From Gracilibacillus halotolerans (lineage in GTDB: Bacteria; Bacillota; Bacilli; Bacillales; Amphibacillaceae), in NCBI RefSeq assembly GCF_014206945.1, contig NZ_JACHON010000002.1, forward strand, positions 62,001 to 126,000: a stretch of DNA of 64,000 nt, written 5' to 3'. Both the position numbers and the translations under genes were made by a program. Below, piece after piece: positions 8,614-22,700 of the stretch (its first letter is position 1; each line of letters begins with the position of its first letter). The notes beneath the pieces are model-generated. The model was not told the origin of the DNA, made no database searches, and worked only from the letters and a program-made list of their open reading frames with translations.

Positions 8614-9216
8614 TTGGGAAACATGATTTTTAAAATTGCCGATATCATTTATAGATTTGTAGCCTTAAATCTTATATGGTTATTATTTTTCATTATGGGA
8701 TTAGGTGTTTTAGGATTCATGCCAGCTACCGTAGCGTTGTTTTCGGTTATTCGGAAATGGTTAATGGGTGAGAAAGATTTACGACTATTTCATCTCTTCT
8801 TTTCCTATTATAAATCCGAGTTTATTCGCTCCAATATATTAGGATGTATCTACTTCATTGCATTCTATATTATTTATGTAAACTATGCGTTCGTTCCTTA
8901 TTTTTATGATGAGCAGTTCCATATTTTCTTATATATTATTATTTTCTCTGTAGCAGTGATTGTTTTTATGAGCTTTATGAATCTATTCTCTATGATGGCT
9001 CATTTTGAATTTAAGCTTTTACACTATTTAAAAGTTTCGTTCGGTCTTGTCTTTTTTAGACCGATGAACACATTGATGCAATTGGTTTGGTTTCTAGCTT
9101 ATTATATTCTATCGATACAATTTCCAACTATTTTTATTGTTATTGGTATTAGTGTATTTGCATTTGTCCTAATGGCAATCAACTACAAAACATTTATAAC
9201 GTATAAAGAGAGGTAA
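8614..9216 (+). CDS. DUF624 (YesL-like) membrane protein
   Basis: This is a small integral membrane protein of 200 residues with about five hydrophobic segments and the DUF624 pattern (FMPATVALFSVIRKWLMGE). DUF624 proteins accompany carbohydrate ABC importers and glycoside hydrolases in many Bacillales, but their role is not established. AGAGGTG at 8601-8607 is best spaced for a TTG start at 8614; an in-frame GTG at 8605 overlaps that site and is less likely. It lies 115 bases after the second permease, probably in the same transcript. Confidence 0.85.
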   Translation: MGNMIFKIADIIYRFVALNLIWLLFFIMGLGVLGFMPATVALFSVIRKWLMGEKDLRLFHLFFSYYKSEFIRSNILGCIYFIAFYIIYVNYAFVPYFYDEQFHIFLYIIIFSVAVIVFMSFMNLFSMMAHFEFKLLHYLKVSFGLVFFRPMNTLMQLVWFLAYYILSIQFPTIFIVIGISVFAFVLMAINYKTFITYKER

Positions 9217-9404
9217 CGAGACAGCATTGTTAGGTTACATAGAGCAACTGTGCTTTAGGAAATGCTGCCAGAAATACATTTGTGATTAACCTAAAGATAG
9301 AAGAAGTGTTTCCGATCACTTGGAAACAAACTAGAAATAGATGAATATGTAACGAAACTTTCTTTTATAACCTCGATCCATTTTGAAAATTTAGGAGGTT
9401 TACG

Positions 9405-12400
9405 ATGTTTAAGAAAAGTTTAAGTATGTTTCTAGTGATTCTATTAATTTGTACGCATTATAGCACTACTGTCCTTGCTAATCCTCAAGATGAATCGGTG
9501 GAGGTCGGCGATAGTTTTGGAGATTGGACGTTAGTATGGCATGACGAATTTGATGGAAATGAGTTAAATGAAGAAAATTGGAGAATTGACACCGGTAATG
9601 GTTTTATCGATGGTAACGGAGAATTCATTCACGGCTGGGGAAATGAAGAGCTCCAATACTATCAAGAAGATAATGTTTCTGTTGAAGATGGTTATCTAGT
9701 TCTTGAGGCGAAAGAAGAGACGGTACATTACCCGGATCATGGAAGAGAAACTTTCCATTATACATCAGGGAAAGTAATATCAGATGGTGGGAGATTTAAC
9801 AAAAAGTATGGTAGGTTTGAAGCGAGAATGTCTTTACCGAAGGGGCAAGGATTTTGGCCGGCATTTTGGATGATGCCAGCAAATGATGAGTATGGTGCTT
9901 GGGCGGCATCTGGAGAAATCGATATAATGGAAAACGCAGGTAATTCCCCTAATAAAATAGGTGGTGCCATCCATTATGGCGGAGAATGGCCGAACAACAC
10001 TTTCACCGCAAAAGATTATTATTTTCCTGAGGGAAGAGATATTACAGATTTTAACGTGTATGCAGTGGAGTGGGAGCCGGGTGAAATTCGTTGGTACGTG
10101 AATGACGAGCTTTATCAAACGGTAAACAATTGGGATACTACAGGTAATGGAAATCCTGCAAAATTCACTTATCCAGCGCCATTTGATCAGGAATTTCATA
10201 TAATTCTAAATTTAGCAATTGGTGGTCATTATGGTGGTAATCCTGACGAAACAACTGAGTTTCCTAACAAAGTCCTTGTAGATTATGTAAGAGTGTATGA
10301 CTTAACAGGTAGAGAGTATCGAGAGCCTGTAGAGCCAACTTTTGAGGGAGCACCTTTGCCTGAGAATGCAAAAGAGGCAGTTGAAGGTAATTATATTTAT
10401 GATACTGGCTTTGAGCAAGGTTTTACGGAAATACGTACGGATGCAGAAGCGGAGACGAATTGGAATCGTAATTATTGGAATTTTCTACATTTAGAACAAT
10501 TCAATGGCTCAGGCTCAGTATCTGTAGACTCCATTGATGATAAGCCATTTGCAAAAGTAGAAATTGAGAATGGCGGTAATCAGTCGCATTCCATCCAGTT
10601 AATCCAAGATGTTACCGTAACAACTGGTAGATGGTACAAGCTTAGCTTCGATGCGAAATCTACTACAAATCGACCGATGAATGTAAAAATTGGTGGAGGA
10701 GCTGAAAGAGGCTGGAGTGCATATTCTCCAAATCGCGATTATGAGTTAACAGATGAGACGCAATCGTATGAGATGACGTTTCAAATGCAACAAGAGTCTG
10801 ATGCATCAGCTCGACTTGAATTCAATGTTGGAAACAATGCGAATCCAGTTTGGATTGGTAATGTACGGTTAGAGGAAGTTGAGCCTGTAGATCCGTACAA
10901 CGAGGATGGTCCTAAAACTCCTTTAGCGGATGGTAACCATATTTACAACGGTACATTTGATTTAGGCAGACTTGATCGATTAACATATTGGGATTTTCTA
11001 ACAGATGGAGCAGAAGCGAATGTGTCTGTTCAGCCAGAAGCTCGTGAATTAAATGTTAGCATATCAAATGGTGGTTCGGAAAAAGAAGCAATTCAGATAA
11101 AGCAACGTGGAATTCAGCTGAGAGAACGTGATGAATATCAGTTAACGTTTGAAGCTAGAGCAGAAGAAGCAAGAGATATAGATGTTGCCTTTGTTAGTGA
11201 GGATGGGGAAAACGTGTATGTAGCAGAGACGTTTTCACTTTCTACAACAATGGAACAACATGAGATGTTAGTTACGATGGATGCACCTACTGATATCGAA
11301 AGTCAATTAGTATTCATGCTAGGTGGGAACGGCAACGATGTTACGATTGATAATGTGAGACTCGTTCGATTGACGGACCACCACGCCGGTGTTTCGTTAG
11401 AGGATGCCTTCCCATTAAAGAATGGAAATTTCACACATAGTTTGTTACATTGGACATCACACGTGCAAGGTGAACATGAACCTGGTATTTCGGAAGCTAC
11501 TTTTGAAATTACAGATGGTGAACTAGTTTCTACGGTTACAAATGCAGGCTGGGAGCCATGGCATGTTATGCTAGAGCAAAGTAACTTAGATTTAAAAGAA
11601 GGAAACACATATATTTTAGAGTTTGATGCTAAGTCATCAATTAACCGAGAAATAGAAATTGCTGTAGAAAATAGTTCCTATGAACGCTATTTCCATACAG
11701 TTATCGAACTAACGGAGGAAATGTCTACGTATTCTTTTGAAATAGATATGGGTACGAATGATGCAGTAGCTCTCAAGTTCTTGCTAGGTAATTCCGATGC
11801 TGATGAACATTCCTTTCACTTTGATAATGTAAAATTAGAAGTGAAGGGTGAGAGAGAAAAGTATTTCCCGCTAGAAAATGGAGATTTTTCAAAAGAGCTT
11901 GAAGAATGGAATCCACATGTCCAAGGTGATCATGAACCCGATGTTTCTGAAGCTACTTTTGATGTTGTCGATGGTGAACTAAAGGCATCTATCATAAATG
12001 CTGGTTGGGAACCGTGGCATGTGTTGATTGATCAAGGTAACCTTAATCTAAGAGCTGATAATACGTATATCTTAACGTTTGATGCAAAGTCTTCAGTAGA
12101 TCGTGATATAGAGGTTGTTGTGGAAAATAGCTCTTACCATCGATATTTTCATTCGGCTATTGAATTGACAGACACGATGCAGACATTTTCTTATGAATTT
12201 GAAATGGATGCGGATGATATAGGAGCATTAAAATTCTTGCTAGGTAATACGGACATTGGTGAGCATGAAGTTTACTTGGATAATGTTCGTCTAGAAGTAA
12301 AAGGAGCGCGTGAAGTTCTGGAAGAGGAAACGGTGGAGGGTGAGGAACCAACTCCACCTGGAAATGAAGAAGAAGATCCAGATGATTCTGAAAATGATGA

Positions 12401-12890
12401 AGACAATGAATTAGAAGAAAGAATTAGCCAGTTAGAACAATTAATTGATGAGCTAACATCTAAAATCGAGCAACTAGAAAGCCACTCGGATTTGTTAGAG
12501 CTAGAGAAGAGAATTCAAGGACTAGAAGAACAGTTAGCTGAACTGAGAAAAGAGTATAGTCATGTAGAGGAGTCCTTTACTTTGCTTGAGCAAGAGCTTT
12601 CTGATTTGAAACGAGAAATGGAGCTTTTGAAGGAGCAGTATAATAACGAAGAAGATAAAAGGGAAGAAAATCCTTCAAGTGACGATTCGAATCAGGAATC
12701 AGGTGATAATTCGGACGAGGTAGAATCTCCTGAGAGAGATTCAAAAGCCGAAAATTCACAGGAAACTACAGATAAGGATGAACATATACTTCCAGATACA
12801 GCAACAAATCAATTCAACTATTTACTCATTGGCTTGTTGTTTATAGTGGCAAGTGGGATTCTGCTATACTTTAGAAAGAAGAGAGTGTAA
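9405..12890 (+). CDS. Cell-wall-anchored GH16 endo-beta-1,3-glucanase (laminarinase) with repeated CBMs
   Basis: This 1161-residue surface enzyme would hydrolyse internal beta-1,3-glucan bonds. After a signal peptide (1-25) comes a GH16 domain (about 30-305) with catalytic motif GEIDIMEN, Glu171 nucleophile and Glu176 acid/base. Four CBM4/9-like beta-sandwich modules follow (about 320-490, 505-650, 665-815, 820-970); the last two are near copies. An acidic linker and a coiled coil (about 1000-1085) act as a wall-spanning stalk. The C-terminus has the sorting signal LPDTATN, a membrane segment and RKKRV. The start has AGGAGG 8 bases upstream. It belongs to the transporter locus. Confidence 0.93.
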   Translation: MFKKSLSMFLVILLICTHYSTTVLANPQDESVEVGDSFGDWTLVWHDEFDGNELNEENWRIDTGNGFIDGNGEFIHGWGNEELQYYQEDNVSVEDGYLVLEAKEETVHYPDHGRETFHYTSGKVISDGGRFNKKYGRFEARMSLPKGQGFWPAFWMMPANDEYGAWAASGEIDIMENAGNSPNKIGGAIHYGGEWPNNTFTAKDYYFPEGRDITDFNVYAVEWEPGEIRWYVNDELYQTVNNWDTTGNGNPAKFTYPAPFDQEFHIILNLAIGGHYGGNPDETTEFPNKVLVDYVRVYDLTGREYREPVEPTFEGAPLPENAKEAVEGNYIYDTGFEQGFTEIRTDAEAETNWNRNYWNFLHLEQFNGSGSVSVDSIDDKPFAKVEIENGGNQSHSIQLIQDVTVTTGRWYKLSFDAKSTTNRPMNVKIGGGAERGWSAYSPNRDYELTDETQSYEMTFQMQQESDASARLEFNVGNNANPVWIGNVRLEEVEPVDPYNEDGPKTPLADGNHIYNGTFDLGRLDRLTYWDFLTDGAEANVSVQPEARELNVSISNGGSEKEAIQIKQRGIQLRERDEYQLTFEARAEEARDIDVAFVSEDGENVYVAETFSLSTTMEQHEMLVTMDAPTDIESQLVFMLGGNGNDVTIDNVRLVRLTDHHAGVSLEDAFPLKNGNFTHSLLHWTSHVQGEHEPGISEATFEITDGELVSTVTNAGWEPWHVMLEQSNLDLKEGNTYILEFDAKSSINREIEIAVENSSYERYFHTVIELTEEMSTYSFEIDMGTNDAVALKFLLGNSDADEHSFHFDNVKLEVKGEREKYFPLENGDFSKELEEWNPHVQGDHEPDVSEATFDVVDGELKASIINAGWEPWHVLIDQGNLNLRADNTYILTFDAKSSVDRDIEVVVENSSYHRYFHSAIELTDTMQTFSYEFEMDADDIGALKFLLGNTDIGEHEVYLDNVRLEVKGAREVLEEETVEGEEPTPPGNEEEDPDDSENDEDNELEERISQLEQLIDELTSKIEQLESHSDLLELEKRIQGLEEQLAELRKEYSHVEESFTLLEQELSDLKREMELLKEQYNNEEDKREENPSSDDSNQESGDNSDEVESPERDSKAENSQETTDKDEHILPDTATNQFNYLLIGLLFIVASGILLYFRKKRV

Positions 12891-12898
12891 TAGTGAAT

Positions 12899-12932
12899 GT
12901 GGCCTTCCTCGATTCTTGTCGGAGAAGGCCAT
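12899..12932 (+). terminator. Hairpin after the GH16 gene
   Basis: TGGCCTTC and GAAGGCCA form an 8-bp stem with an internal loop directly after the GH16 stop codon. No T tract follows, so termination is uncertain. Confidence 0.4.
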
Positions 12933-13130
12933 AATAATACATGTTGGATAGTTGTGACCTTTATGAAGATGGAGATTTATAGCAAATTAGTATAGGAAAA
13001 ATTAGTTTCTTTTGCTATAGTTATACTAACAATTACCAATTTTAGTTTAATAAAAAAGAGAGCAAAATAGCAAAAAGACACAATCAACGCGCCTAAAAAT
13101 AGAAACGTTTTAATAAGGGGGGACATCCTA

Positions 13131-14150
13131 TTGGTAACCATTTATGATGTAGCTAAAAAGACTGGATATTCGATAACAACAGTATCCAGAGCATTAAATA
13201 ATTACTCCGATGTAAGTGAAAAGACAAAGAAAGTCATTGTGAAAACTGCTGAAGAGATGGGATATTTTCCGAATTCGTTTGCACGCTCATTAACAATGAA
13301 GAAATCCTTTACTCTCGGTGTAATTTTCGTGGAAGATTTAGGAGTTGGGATGAAGCATCCCTTCTTTAGTGCAGTTATCGAGGACTTTAAAAGAAGAGTC
13401 GAAAAATTTGGATATGATTTAATTTTTATAAATAGATACATTGGAAACGAAAAGAAAAGCTATATTGATCATGCGTACTATCGTGGTGTTGATGGCATTA
13501 TCGTTGTTTGCTCGAATTACGATGATCCGGAGGTTGTAAAGCTTATTGAATCCCCACTACCAAGTGTTGTGTTAAACGTACATACCGACAAAACAAACGT
13601 AGTATACAGCAATAATGGTCATGCGTGTGAGTTAGTAATGGACCATTTATTTTCACTAGGTCACACAAAAATTGCACATATAGCTGGTGCTAGTGATACA
13701 TTTACAGGAAAAGAAAGAGTGAATGGTTATAAACTAGCATTAGATAAATATGACATTCCTTTTAAGGATACGTATATTGTGGATGGAGGCTACTTTTCTT
13801 ACGAGGGTGGCTATGAAGCAATGAATCGATTGCTAGCGTTAGATGAAGTACCAACAGCAGTTTTTGCCTCTGGTGACATCATGGCAATGGGTGCGATTAA
13901 GGCTATAAAAGACGCAGGACTGACTGTTCCTGATGATGTATCGATTGTTGGATTTGATGATATCGAGCTTGCTAAGCATATCACGCCAAGTCTAACAACG
14001 ATTCGTCAAAATACAGAGCTGATAGGTAAGAAGGCTGCAGATTTGCTTATCAATCAAATAAATAATAAAGATGAAGATTATTCTGCTGTTATGCTACCTG
14101 TTGAATTAATAGTGAGAGAATCCACGCAGGATATTACAAATAAAGAATAA
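13131..14150 (+). CDS. LacI/GalR-family transcriptional regulator, probable beta-glucan locus repressor
   Basis: This 339-residue regulator has the LacI helix-turn-helix and hinge at its N-terminus (TIYDVAKKTGYSITTVSRAL). A periplasmic-binding-protein-like ligand domain follows (about 60-335, with the family motif SIVGFDDIELAKHITPSLTT). It starts with TTG preceded by GGGGGG. It lies between the GH16 and GH81 genes. The 14-bp palindromes CCAAAGCGCTTTGG at 5181, 19489 and 19726 are its likely operators, since LacI proteins bind CG-centred palindromes. The inducer is probably a beta-1,3-gluco-oligosaccharide (inference). No good operator copy precedes its own gene. Confidence 0.92.
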   Translation: MVTIYDVAKKTGYSITTVSRALNNYSDVSEKTKKVIVKTAEEMGYFPNSFARSLTMKKSFTLGVIFVEDLGVGMKHPFFSAVIEDFKRRVEKFGYDLIFINRYIGNEKKSYIDHAYYRGVDGIIVVCSNYDDPEVVKLIESPLPSVVLNVHTDKTNVVYSNNGHACELVMDHLFSLGHTKIAHIAGASDTFTGKERVNGYKLALDKYDIPFKDTYIVDGGYFSYEGGYEAMNRLLALDEVPTAVFASGDIMAMGAIKAIKDAGLTVPDDVSIVGFDDIELAKHITPSLTTIRQNTELIGKKAADLLINQINNKDEDYSAVMLPVELIVRESTQDITNKE

Positions 14151-14151
14151 G

Positions 14152-14196
14152 AAGAGCTCCTAGTTTATTTACTATCAATAGACTGGGAGCTCTTTT
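14152..14196. terminator. Bidirectional terminator between the LacI-family and MCP genes
   Basis: AAGAGCTCCTAGT pairs with ACTGGGAGCTCTT with one wobble. The run TCTTTT follows on the plus strand, and A-rich sequence on the left serves the minus strand. The two flanking genes converge here. Confidence 0.8.
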
Positions 14197-14215
14197 ATTG
14201 TAAGGATATTCTAAA

Positions 14216-16051
14216 TTAATTATCGTTACTTACCATTTTATCCTCGTGTATTTCATCACTGTTTTCATTGTTGTCAGTCGTAGATGTATCTACTTCATAT
14301 TCTTCTATGTGTAAATCAATGATAGTATCACTATCATTAGATAAGGAGTGATGAACGGTAAATTGCTTCATTGCCTTATTTAAATTACTAGCTGCGTGAT
14401 ACAAATCATCCGAATGATGGTTTATCTCATCGATGACCTTGTTTTGTTCATGTATCGATTGATTGGCTTCTGTAATGTAATCTGTTGTTTTATTCGATAG
14501 ATTAGATAATTCCTCAAGCGATGTATTAATTTCATCACTTTCCCTCGTCATCGTTGATAAATTCGTGTAAATATTGTCTATGTTATCAGCTAAAGTGTGA
14601 ATGGATTTCTCCGTTCTAACTAAGTTCATAATATTTTGCTCCATCTTTTTTTGCTCATTAATTGTTTTCTCATTAGAAGATTGAAGCACTATTTTTACTT
14701 GATTGGCTTCTTGTTCGATACCTTCTGTAATTATGTTTATATTATGAATCGATTGATTTACTTCTTGTGATAATTTTCTAATTTCGTCCGCAACGACAGC
14801 AAAGCCTTTTCCATAATCCCCAGCTCTTGCAGCTTCAATGGAAGCATTTAGTGCCAGAAGGTTTGTTCTTTCTGCAATCTCCGTTATAAGTTCGGTAATT
14901 TGAACAATGTCTCCTGCTCTTTCGACTAATACATTTACTTTTGAGACAGAGTTTGCGACGGATTCATTAATAGCATCGATATTGTTAACCGTCTCATTCA
15001 TTAGAGAAATACCTTCTTTTGTATCAGCCGAAACTTCTAGAGATGATTCTTTCATTTTGGCGCTAAATTGTTCAATAGAGTTAATGCGCTCATTAAAGTT
15101 ATTATTTGTGCTAGAAATTTGAACTATGGCGGCGGATTGCTCCTCTACAATCGTGATTAGTTCTTTTAGTGTATTGGATACATTTCTACTTACTCCATTC
15201 AAGAACGTAGCAGATTGTTCTAAATCACCACTTTTGCTATTAATACCAGTAGAAACTGTCGTAATCTCTTTTAGAATATTTTCCATTCCGTCTTTCATTG
15301 TATTCAGAGATTGTGAGATTCTTGAAAATTCATCCTCTCCGTAGACGGTTAAGGCTTCAGTAGTTAAATTCCCATTCTCAATATCTTCGCTAAATCCAAG
15401 TATATTCTTTAAGCGCTTCCTTACGTCCAAACTAACGATAGCTAATATGATAATCCCAACAATCACGGATAGGAGTATCGAGAGAATCAGAATAAGTGTC
15501 GTTCTTTCAAAGCTACTAGATGTGGCGTCTTCTGCAGCAGCTCTTTCTTCTTCAAAGATGCTTCGTAATTGTTCCAATGAAAAAGAGCTTTGTTGGTAAT
15601 TTCTCCGTGCATTATCCAACGTCCGTCTGTTTAAATTATCGGACGTTTCACTTTCTCTTAATGCCGCATACTCATTAAAGCTTTCAATAATTTCCGCGTC
15701 ATTCTCGAGCACTGTATTTAATAAAAATTGCTTATTCTCAGAATCTATATAAGGTTCAATAGCTGTTAAAAGTCGATTAAAAGCCTCTATTGTTTCCTCG
15801 AAATTACTGGCGCTATGCTGATTTGGAGCAACAATATGTTGACCTAACAGGGAATAGCGTTCCTGTATTAGTAAATCCATCTCCATTAGTCTCGTTGAAT
15901 TTTCCGTACTCTGATTCATGACCTTGACTTGACGTTCTGTATCCGTTAGTAATAAATGAATAAAAAAAGCTGATGTTACGAATAAAATAATTGTAATAGC
16001 ATAAACAGATCCATATTTAAATGTTAAGTTTTTATTTGACCATTTCCACAT
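14216..16051 (-). CDS. Methyl-accepting chemotaxis protein
   Basis: This is a transmembrane chemoreceptor of 611 residues. It has a first membrane segment (about 15-35), a four-helix-bundle extracellular sensor, a second membrane segment ([18 protein letters not shown]), a HAMP domain and a signalling domain with the conserved hairpin tip [19 protein letters not shown]. The start chosen here has AAAGGA 8 bases upstream; an in-frame ATG at 16084 lacks such a site. The C-terminal tail is acidic and unusual. Its place between the glucan regulator and the GH81 gene suggests it might sense glucan sugars, but 4HB receptors bind many ligands and the link is conjecture. Confidence 0.92.
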   Translation of the reverse strand: MWKWSNKNLTFKYGSVYAITIILFVTSAFFIHLLLTDTERQVKVMNQSTENSTRLMEMDLLIQERYSLLGQHIVAPNQHSASNFEETIEAFNRLLTAIEPYIDSENKQFLLNTVLENDAEIIESFNEYAALRESETSDNLNRRTLDNARRNYQQSSFSLEQLRSIFEEERAAAEDATSSSFERTTLILILSILLSVIVGIIILAIVSLDVRKRLKNILGFSEDIENGNLTTEALTVYGEDEFSRISQSLNTMKDGMENILKEITTVSTGINSKSGDLEQSATFLNGVSRNVSNTLKELITIVEEQSAAIVQISSTNNNFNERINSIEQFSAKMKESSLEVSADTKEGISLMNETVNNIDAINESVANSVSKVNVLVERAGDIVQITELITEIAERTNLLALNASIEAARAGDYGKGFAVVADEIRKLSQEVNQSIHNINIITEGIEQEANQVKIVLQSSNEKTINEQKKMEQNIMNLVRTEKSIHTLADNIDNIYTNLSTMTRESDEINTSLEELSNLSNKTTDYITEANQSIHEQNKVIDEINHHSDDLYHAASNLNKAMKQFTVHHSLSNDSDTIIDLHIEEYEVDTSTTDNNENSDEIHEDKMVSNDN

Positions 16052-16223
16052 AATACTCATCCTTTGCGCATTGAAGTATTTCAATCCAATTTAGTCTTAA
16101 GACGATAAATGTTAAATCGATAATAGTAAAAAAGACATGAGAATAAATGCTTATTATTAGTGCGAAAATATAATCCTTTTCAAATTAAGGATTTTGCAAA
16201 GTAAATGTATCATTTCGTATAGT

Positions 16224-16255
16224 AGAGCTTGTCCGCTATTAAGAAGACAAGCTCT
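16224..16255. terminator. Hairpin downstream of the GH81 gene
   Basis: AGAGCTTGTC and GACAAGCTCT form a perfect 10-bp stem with a 12-base loop, 23 bases past the GH81 stop codon. Neither strand has a long T tract, so it may act mainly as a 3' end stabiliser. Confidence 0.55.
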
Positions 16256-16277
16256 TCATCTATACTAGAGCATTGCG

Positions 16278-19394
<3,117 letters not shown>

Positions 19395-19457
19395 TTAACT
19401 CCTCCTAAATATTTAGTGATGTTTGAATGCAGCGTTAAGTCATCCCTCCTTTTAAAA

Positions 19458-19471
19458 TCAAAGCGCTTTCA
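19458..19471. promoter_or_regulatory. Operator copy TCAAAGCGCTTTCA
   Basis: It differs from CCAAAGCGCTTTGG only in the outermost bases. It lies in the GH81 leader, 18 bases from the perfect copy, giving a 31-bp centre-to-centre spacing (about three helical turns). That spacing would suit cooperative binding. It also resembles a CcpA cre site. Confidence 0.65.
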
Positions 19472-19488
19472 TTTTAAAATAAAATATA

Positions 19489-19502
19489 CCAAAGCGCTTT
19501 GG
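19489..19502. promoter_or_regulatory. Perfect operator CCAAAGCGCTTTGG upstream of GH81
   Basis: This perfect 14-bp palindrome lies just downstream of the GH81 promoter -10 box (19520-19525, minus strand), where bound repressor would block initiation or early elongation. Confidence 0.8.
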
Positions 19503-19519
19503 CTACATTCCTTATTAAT

Positions 19520-19549
19520 AGAATAGTCTGTTTATGGTTCTATCGTCAA
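19520..19549 (-). promoter_or_regulatory. Promoter of the GH81 gene
   Basis: On the minus strand, TTGACG (19549-19544) and TATTCT (19525-19520) are separated by 18 bases. The operator follows the predicted start site. Confidence 0.6.
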
Positions 19550-19692
19550 CATATTTTAATAGTTTCTTTTAAAAAAGTTCTTTTTACCTATGGAATCTTA
19601 AATTAAAAACATTAGTAAAACGTATCATGATAAGTTTTATACAATATAAACATTTATAGAAATTTACCTAATACGCTTACTGCTTTGTCCTG

Positions 19693-19721
19693 TTGACAAA
19701 TAGTTATAAGTAATATATTAT
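19693..19721 (+). promoter_or_regulatory. Promoter of the phosphorylase gene
   Basis: TTGACA (19693-19698) and TATTAT (19716-19721) are separated by 17 bases, near the sigma-A consensus. A perfect operator at 19726-19739 covers the expected transcription start. Confidence 0.8.
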
Positions 19722-19725
19722 AACT

Positions 19726-19739
19726 CCAAAGCGCTTTGG
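19726..19739. promoter_or_regulatory. Perfect operator CCAAAGCGCTTTGG at the phosphorylase start site
   Basis: This palindrome is identical to those at 5181 and 19489 and starts 5 bases after the -10 box. This is a classical repressor position. Confidence 0.82.
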
Positions 19740-19793
19740 TGATGTTAGGGATATTATATTGGAATTTAACATAATTGAAGAAGGGTGGTTACT

Positions 19794-22700
19794 ATGTATA
19801 AATTACTGAATGATCAAACATTTAGAATAGAGAATTATCAGACTAAAAGTCCATTTTCTAGTTTTTTACCAGGTCTAGCTGGTGAAGATGGTATCCCTAT
19901 GTGGGTATTTTACGTTAATAGAGGGCAGGGAATCGCTAGCTTTGGAGTGGAAAATAAAGATAATGCTATGACAGAGTTTTATCCTGCTGATAAAGCTTAT
20001 CAAATGGTACCTTTACAAGGGTTCAGAACATTTATAAAAGGAAAACGAGAAGGACATACTTTTAGTTATGAAGCGTTTAATCGTTCACATCCGATGATAA
20101 AAGATAGTATGGAAATTGGCGAGAATTGGTTAGAAATTCAACATCATAATACATATGACCAACTACTAATGGATGTCACTTATTACAATCTGCCGAATCA
20201 ATCTATTCCAGGATTAATAAGAGAAGTTACGATTCAAAATGAAAGCGATAACAAACTCAAATTAGAATTAATGGACGGTTTAGCTACATTATTCCCACCT
20301 AATGTAGAGTATGAGGGATACAAATCAATCAGTCATACTTTAAAAAGTTGGTTCGACGTACAGCTAGTAGACCAACAATTTGGTTACTATTTTATGAGAG
20401 GTAGTACTGCAGATGAAGCAAAGGTATCACAAAATGAGAAAGGAAATTTTTATGTATCATTACTAGAAACAAAACACGGAGAATCTCTTATTTCTCCTGT
20501 ATATGATAGAAATTTAGTTTTTGGAGATGATCTCTCATTAAGACATGCTAATTATTTTGAAGCACATCCTTTGGAGAATCTACTTACCATTGAACAAGTT
20601 GCTACGAACAAGACCTCGTGCGGCTTTACTCCCGTGGTTCAAGAGTTGGAGGCAAACGAGTCGATTAAACTTTATACCGTTATTGGTCAAGTAGATACTG
20701 TAGATGAAGCACGTAATTTTATTAAGAATCATATTTCTAGTGAAAAATTTAAGTCTTACCAAAAAGCCGCTATTGAAATATCAAAGGATTTAACCCAAAG
20801 AGTCGAAACAAAAACGGCTATAACATCGTTTGATGCATATGTGAAGCAAAACTTTTTGGATAATGGACTACGTGGTGGTTTTCCAATTGTTTTTGAGAAT
20901 GATAGAGATAAACAAGTTTTCTATTTATATTCTCGTAAACATGGAGATCTAGAAAGGGATTATAATTACTTTACGATTAGCGCCTCTTTTTATTCGCAAG
21001 GAAATGGGAATTATCGAGATATGAATCAAAATAGACGACTTGATGTGTTGCTTGAACCACGAGTTGAAGATAAAAACATTAAACATTTTGTCAATCTTAT
21101 TCAATTAGATGGATATAACCCATTAGCGATTAAAACTGTAAGTTTCAGTCTAAATGAAAAGAATATCGATTTAACTACCTATGGGTTTCCAAAAGAATTG
21201 TATCAATCATTTTTGAATCTGTTAACGGACGGCTATACACCTGGCGATATCAAAAGCTTCATGTTAAAAAGCAATGTAAAATTAAGCGCTCCATTTGAGG
21301 TGTTTCTAACAGATTTGCTAACGGCAAGTGACGAAGTATTAGAAGCGGAGCATGGAGAAGGCTTTTGGATTGACCACTGGACGTATAATCTAGATTTGAT
21401 TGACAGTTATTTAGCTATATATCCGGATAAATTACAAAGTCTTTTCTTTGAAGAGGAATATCGATTTTATGATAGTCCAGCCTTTGTAAACCCACAAGAA
21501 AGTAAGTATGAGTATACAGACGGAAAAGTCCGTCAATATAATGCATTAACTCTGGATGAACCAAAAGTTAACGAATCCGGAGCGAATGGACAATGGTTAC
21601 GAGCTAATAATAAAAAAGAAGAGATCTTCACAACAAATTTATTCTCTAAACTGTTTTTACTTGCAGCCAATAAGACTTCCACGATTGCTCCATATGGACT
21701 TGGAATTGAAATGGAAGCAGGGAAACCAGGTTGGAACGATGCGCTAAATGGTTTGCCAGGAATGTTAGGTGCTGGAGTCTCAGAGCTTTATGAACTGAAA
21801 AGATTGTTGAATCAATTAAATGTAAGTGACTTTTCCTCTGAGAGTCATGTTTCACTACCAAAGGAAGCCGGAATTTTTATTGAGAATTTATCAAATGTCT
21901 TAACCTCTCACGGAGATAAAAAGTTGGATTTAACATTATGGAAGAAGATAACGGAGGTGCGTGAAGCGTATCGAGCATCCATTTTAAATGGAATCACAGA
22001 TGAACGATTTACTTGTAGCATCAAACAGGCGCTGAATAAGATACGAATAATGAGTCAAATCGTTGATCAAGCAATCCAAGCAGTAGAGTCGTTTCGTGAG
22101 GACCTTGTTCCAACATATTTTTATTTTGAAGCAGAGTTTTCTCCAGAAGAAAAGACGGTAACAAAAATAACCCCGCATGCTGTTCTCCCTTTTTTAGAGG
22201 GAATAGTGAAACAAATGAAGCTAGCTAACGATGTAGACGTTGCGAGGTCCATTTATGAAAAAGTGAAGCAATCCGATTTATATGATAAAAAGCTAGGGAT
22301 GTATAAAACAAGTGTTTCTATTAAAGAGGAACCAATCGAGCTAGGTAGAGCTAAATTCTTTACACCAGGATGGTTGGAGAATGAGTCAATCTTTCTTCAT
22401 ATGGCATATAAATACTTGTTAGAACTGTTAAAGTCAGGTCTATATGATGAATTTTTCGAAGAGATAAAAACTGGCCTTGTCGTGTTTCATGATCCGGCTG
22501 TTTATGGTAGAAGCATACTAGAAAATTCATCCTTTATTGTTAGTAGTGCAAACCCAGACCCTTCTATTCATGGCAAAGGATTTATTGCTAGATTAAGTGG
22601 TTCCACTATTGAATTCTTGCATATGTGGTTTGCGATGTTTGTCGGTCAAAAGCCATTTCGATATGAAAATGAGCAGCTTATCTTTCAATTAGATCCAAAG

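Larger units (their letters stand above)
19395..19793. other. Divergent regulatory region between GH81 and phosphorylase genes
   Basis: This 399-bp region contains no gene. It carries a leftward promoter with two operators for GH81 and a rightward promoter with one operator for the phosphorylase. The middle (19550-19690) is AT-rich and shows nothing else. Confidence 0.8.

Noticed and set aside
9834-10199. 121-codon minus-strand frame inside the GH16 gene
   Set aside because: It is a shadow of the GH16 catalytic domain with unnatural composition and no ribosome binding site.
13101-13114. AGAAACGTTTTAAT as an autoregulatory operator of the LacI-family gene
   Set aside because: It lacks the central GCGC and the CC/GG ends of the other copies; the similarity is too weak.
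15410-15420. TTAAGCGCTT inside the MCP gene as an operator
   Set aside because: It is within coding sequence at a basic stretch after the second membrane segment; only the core matches, likely by chance.
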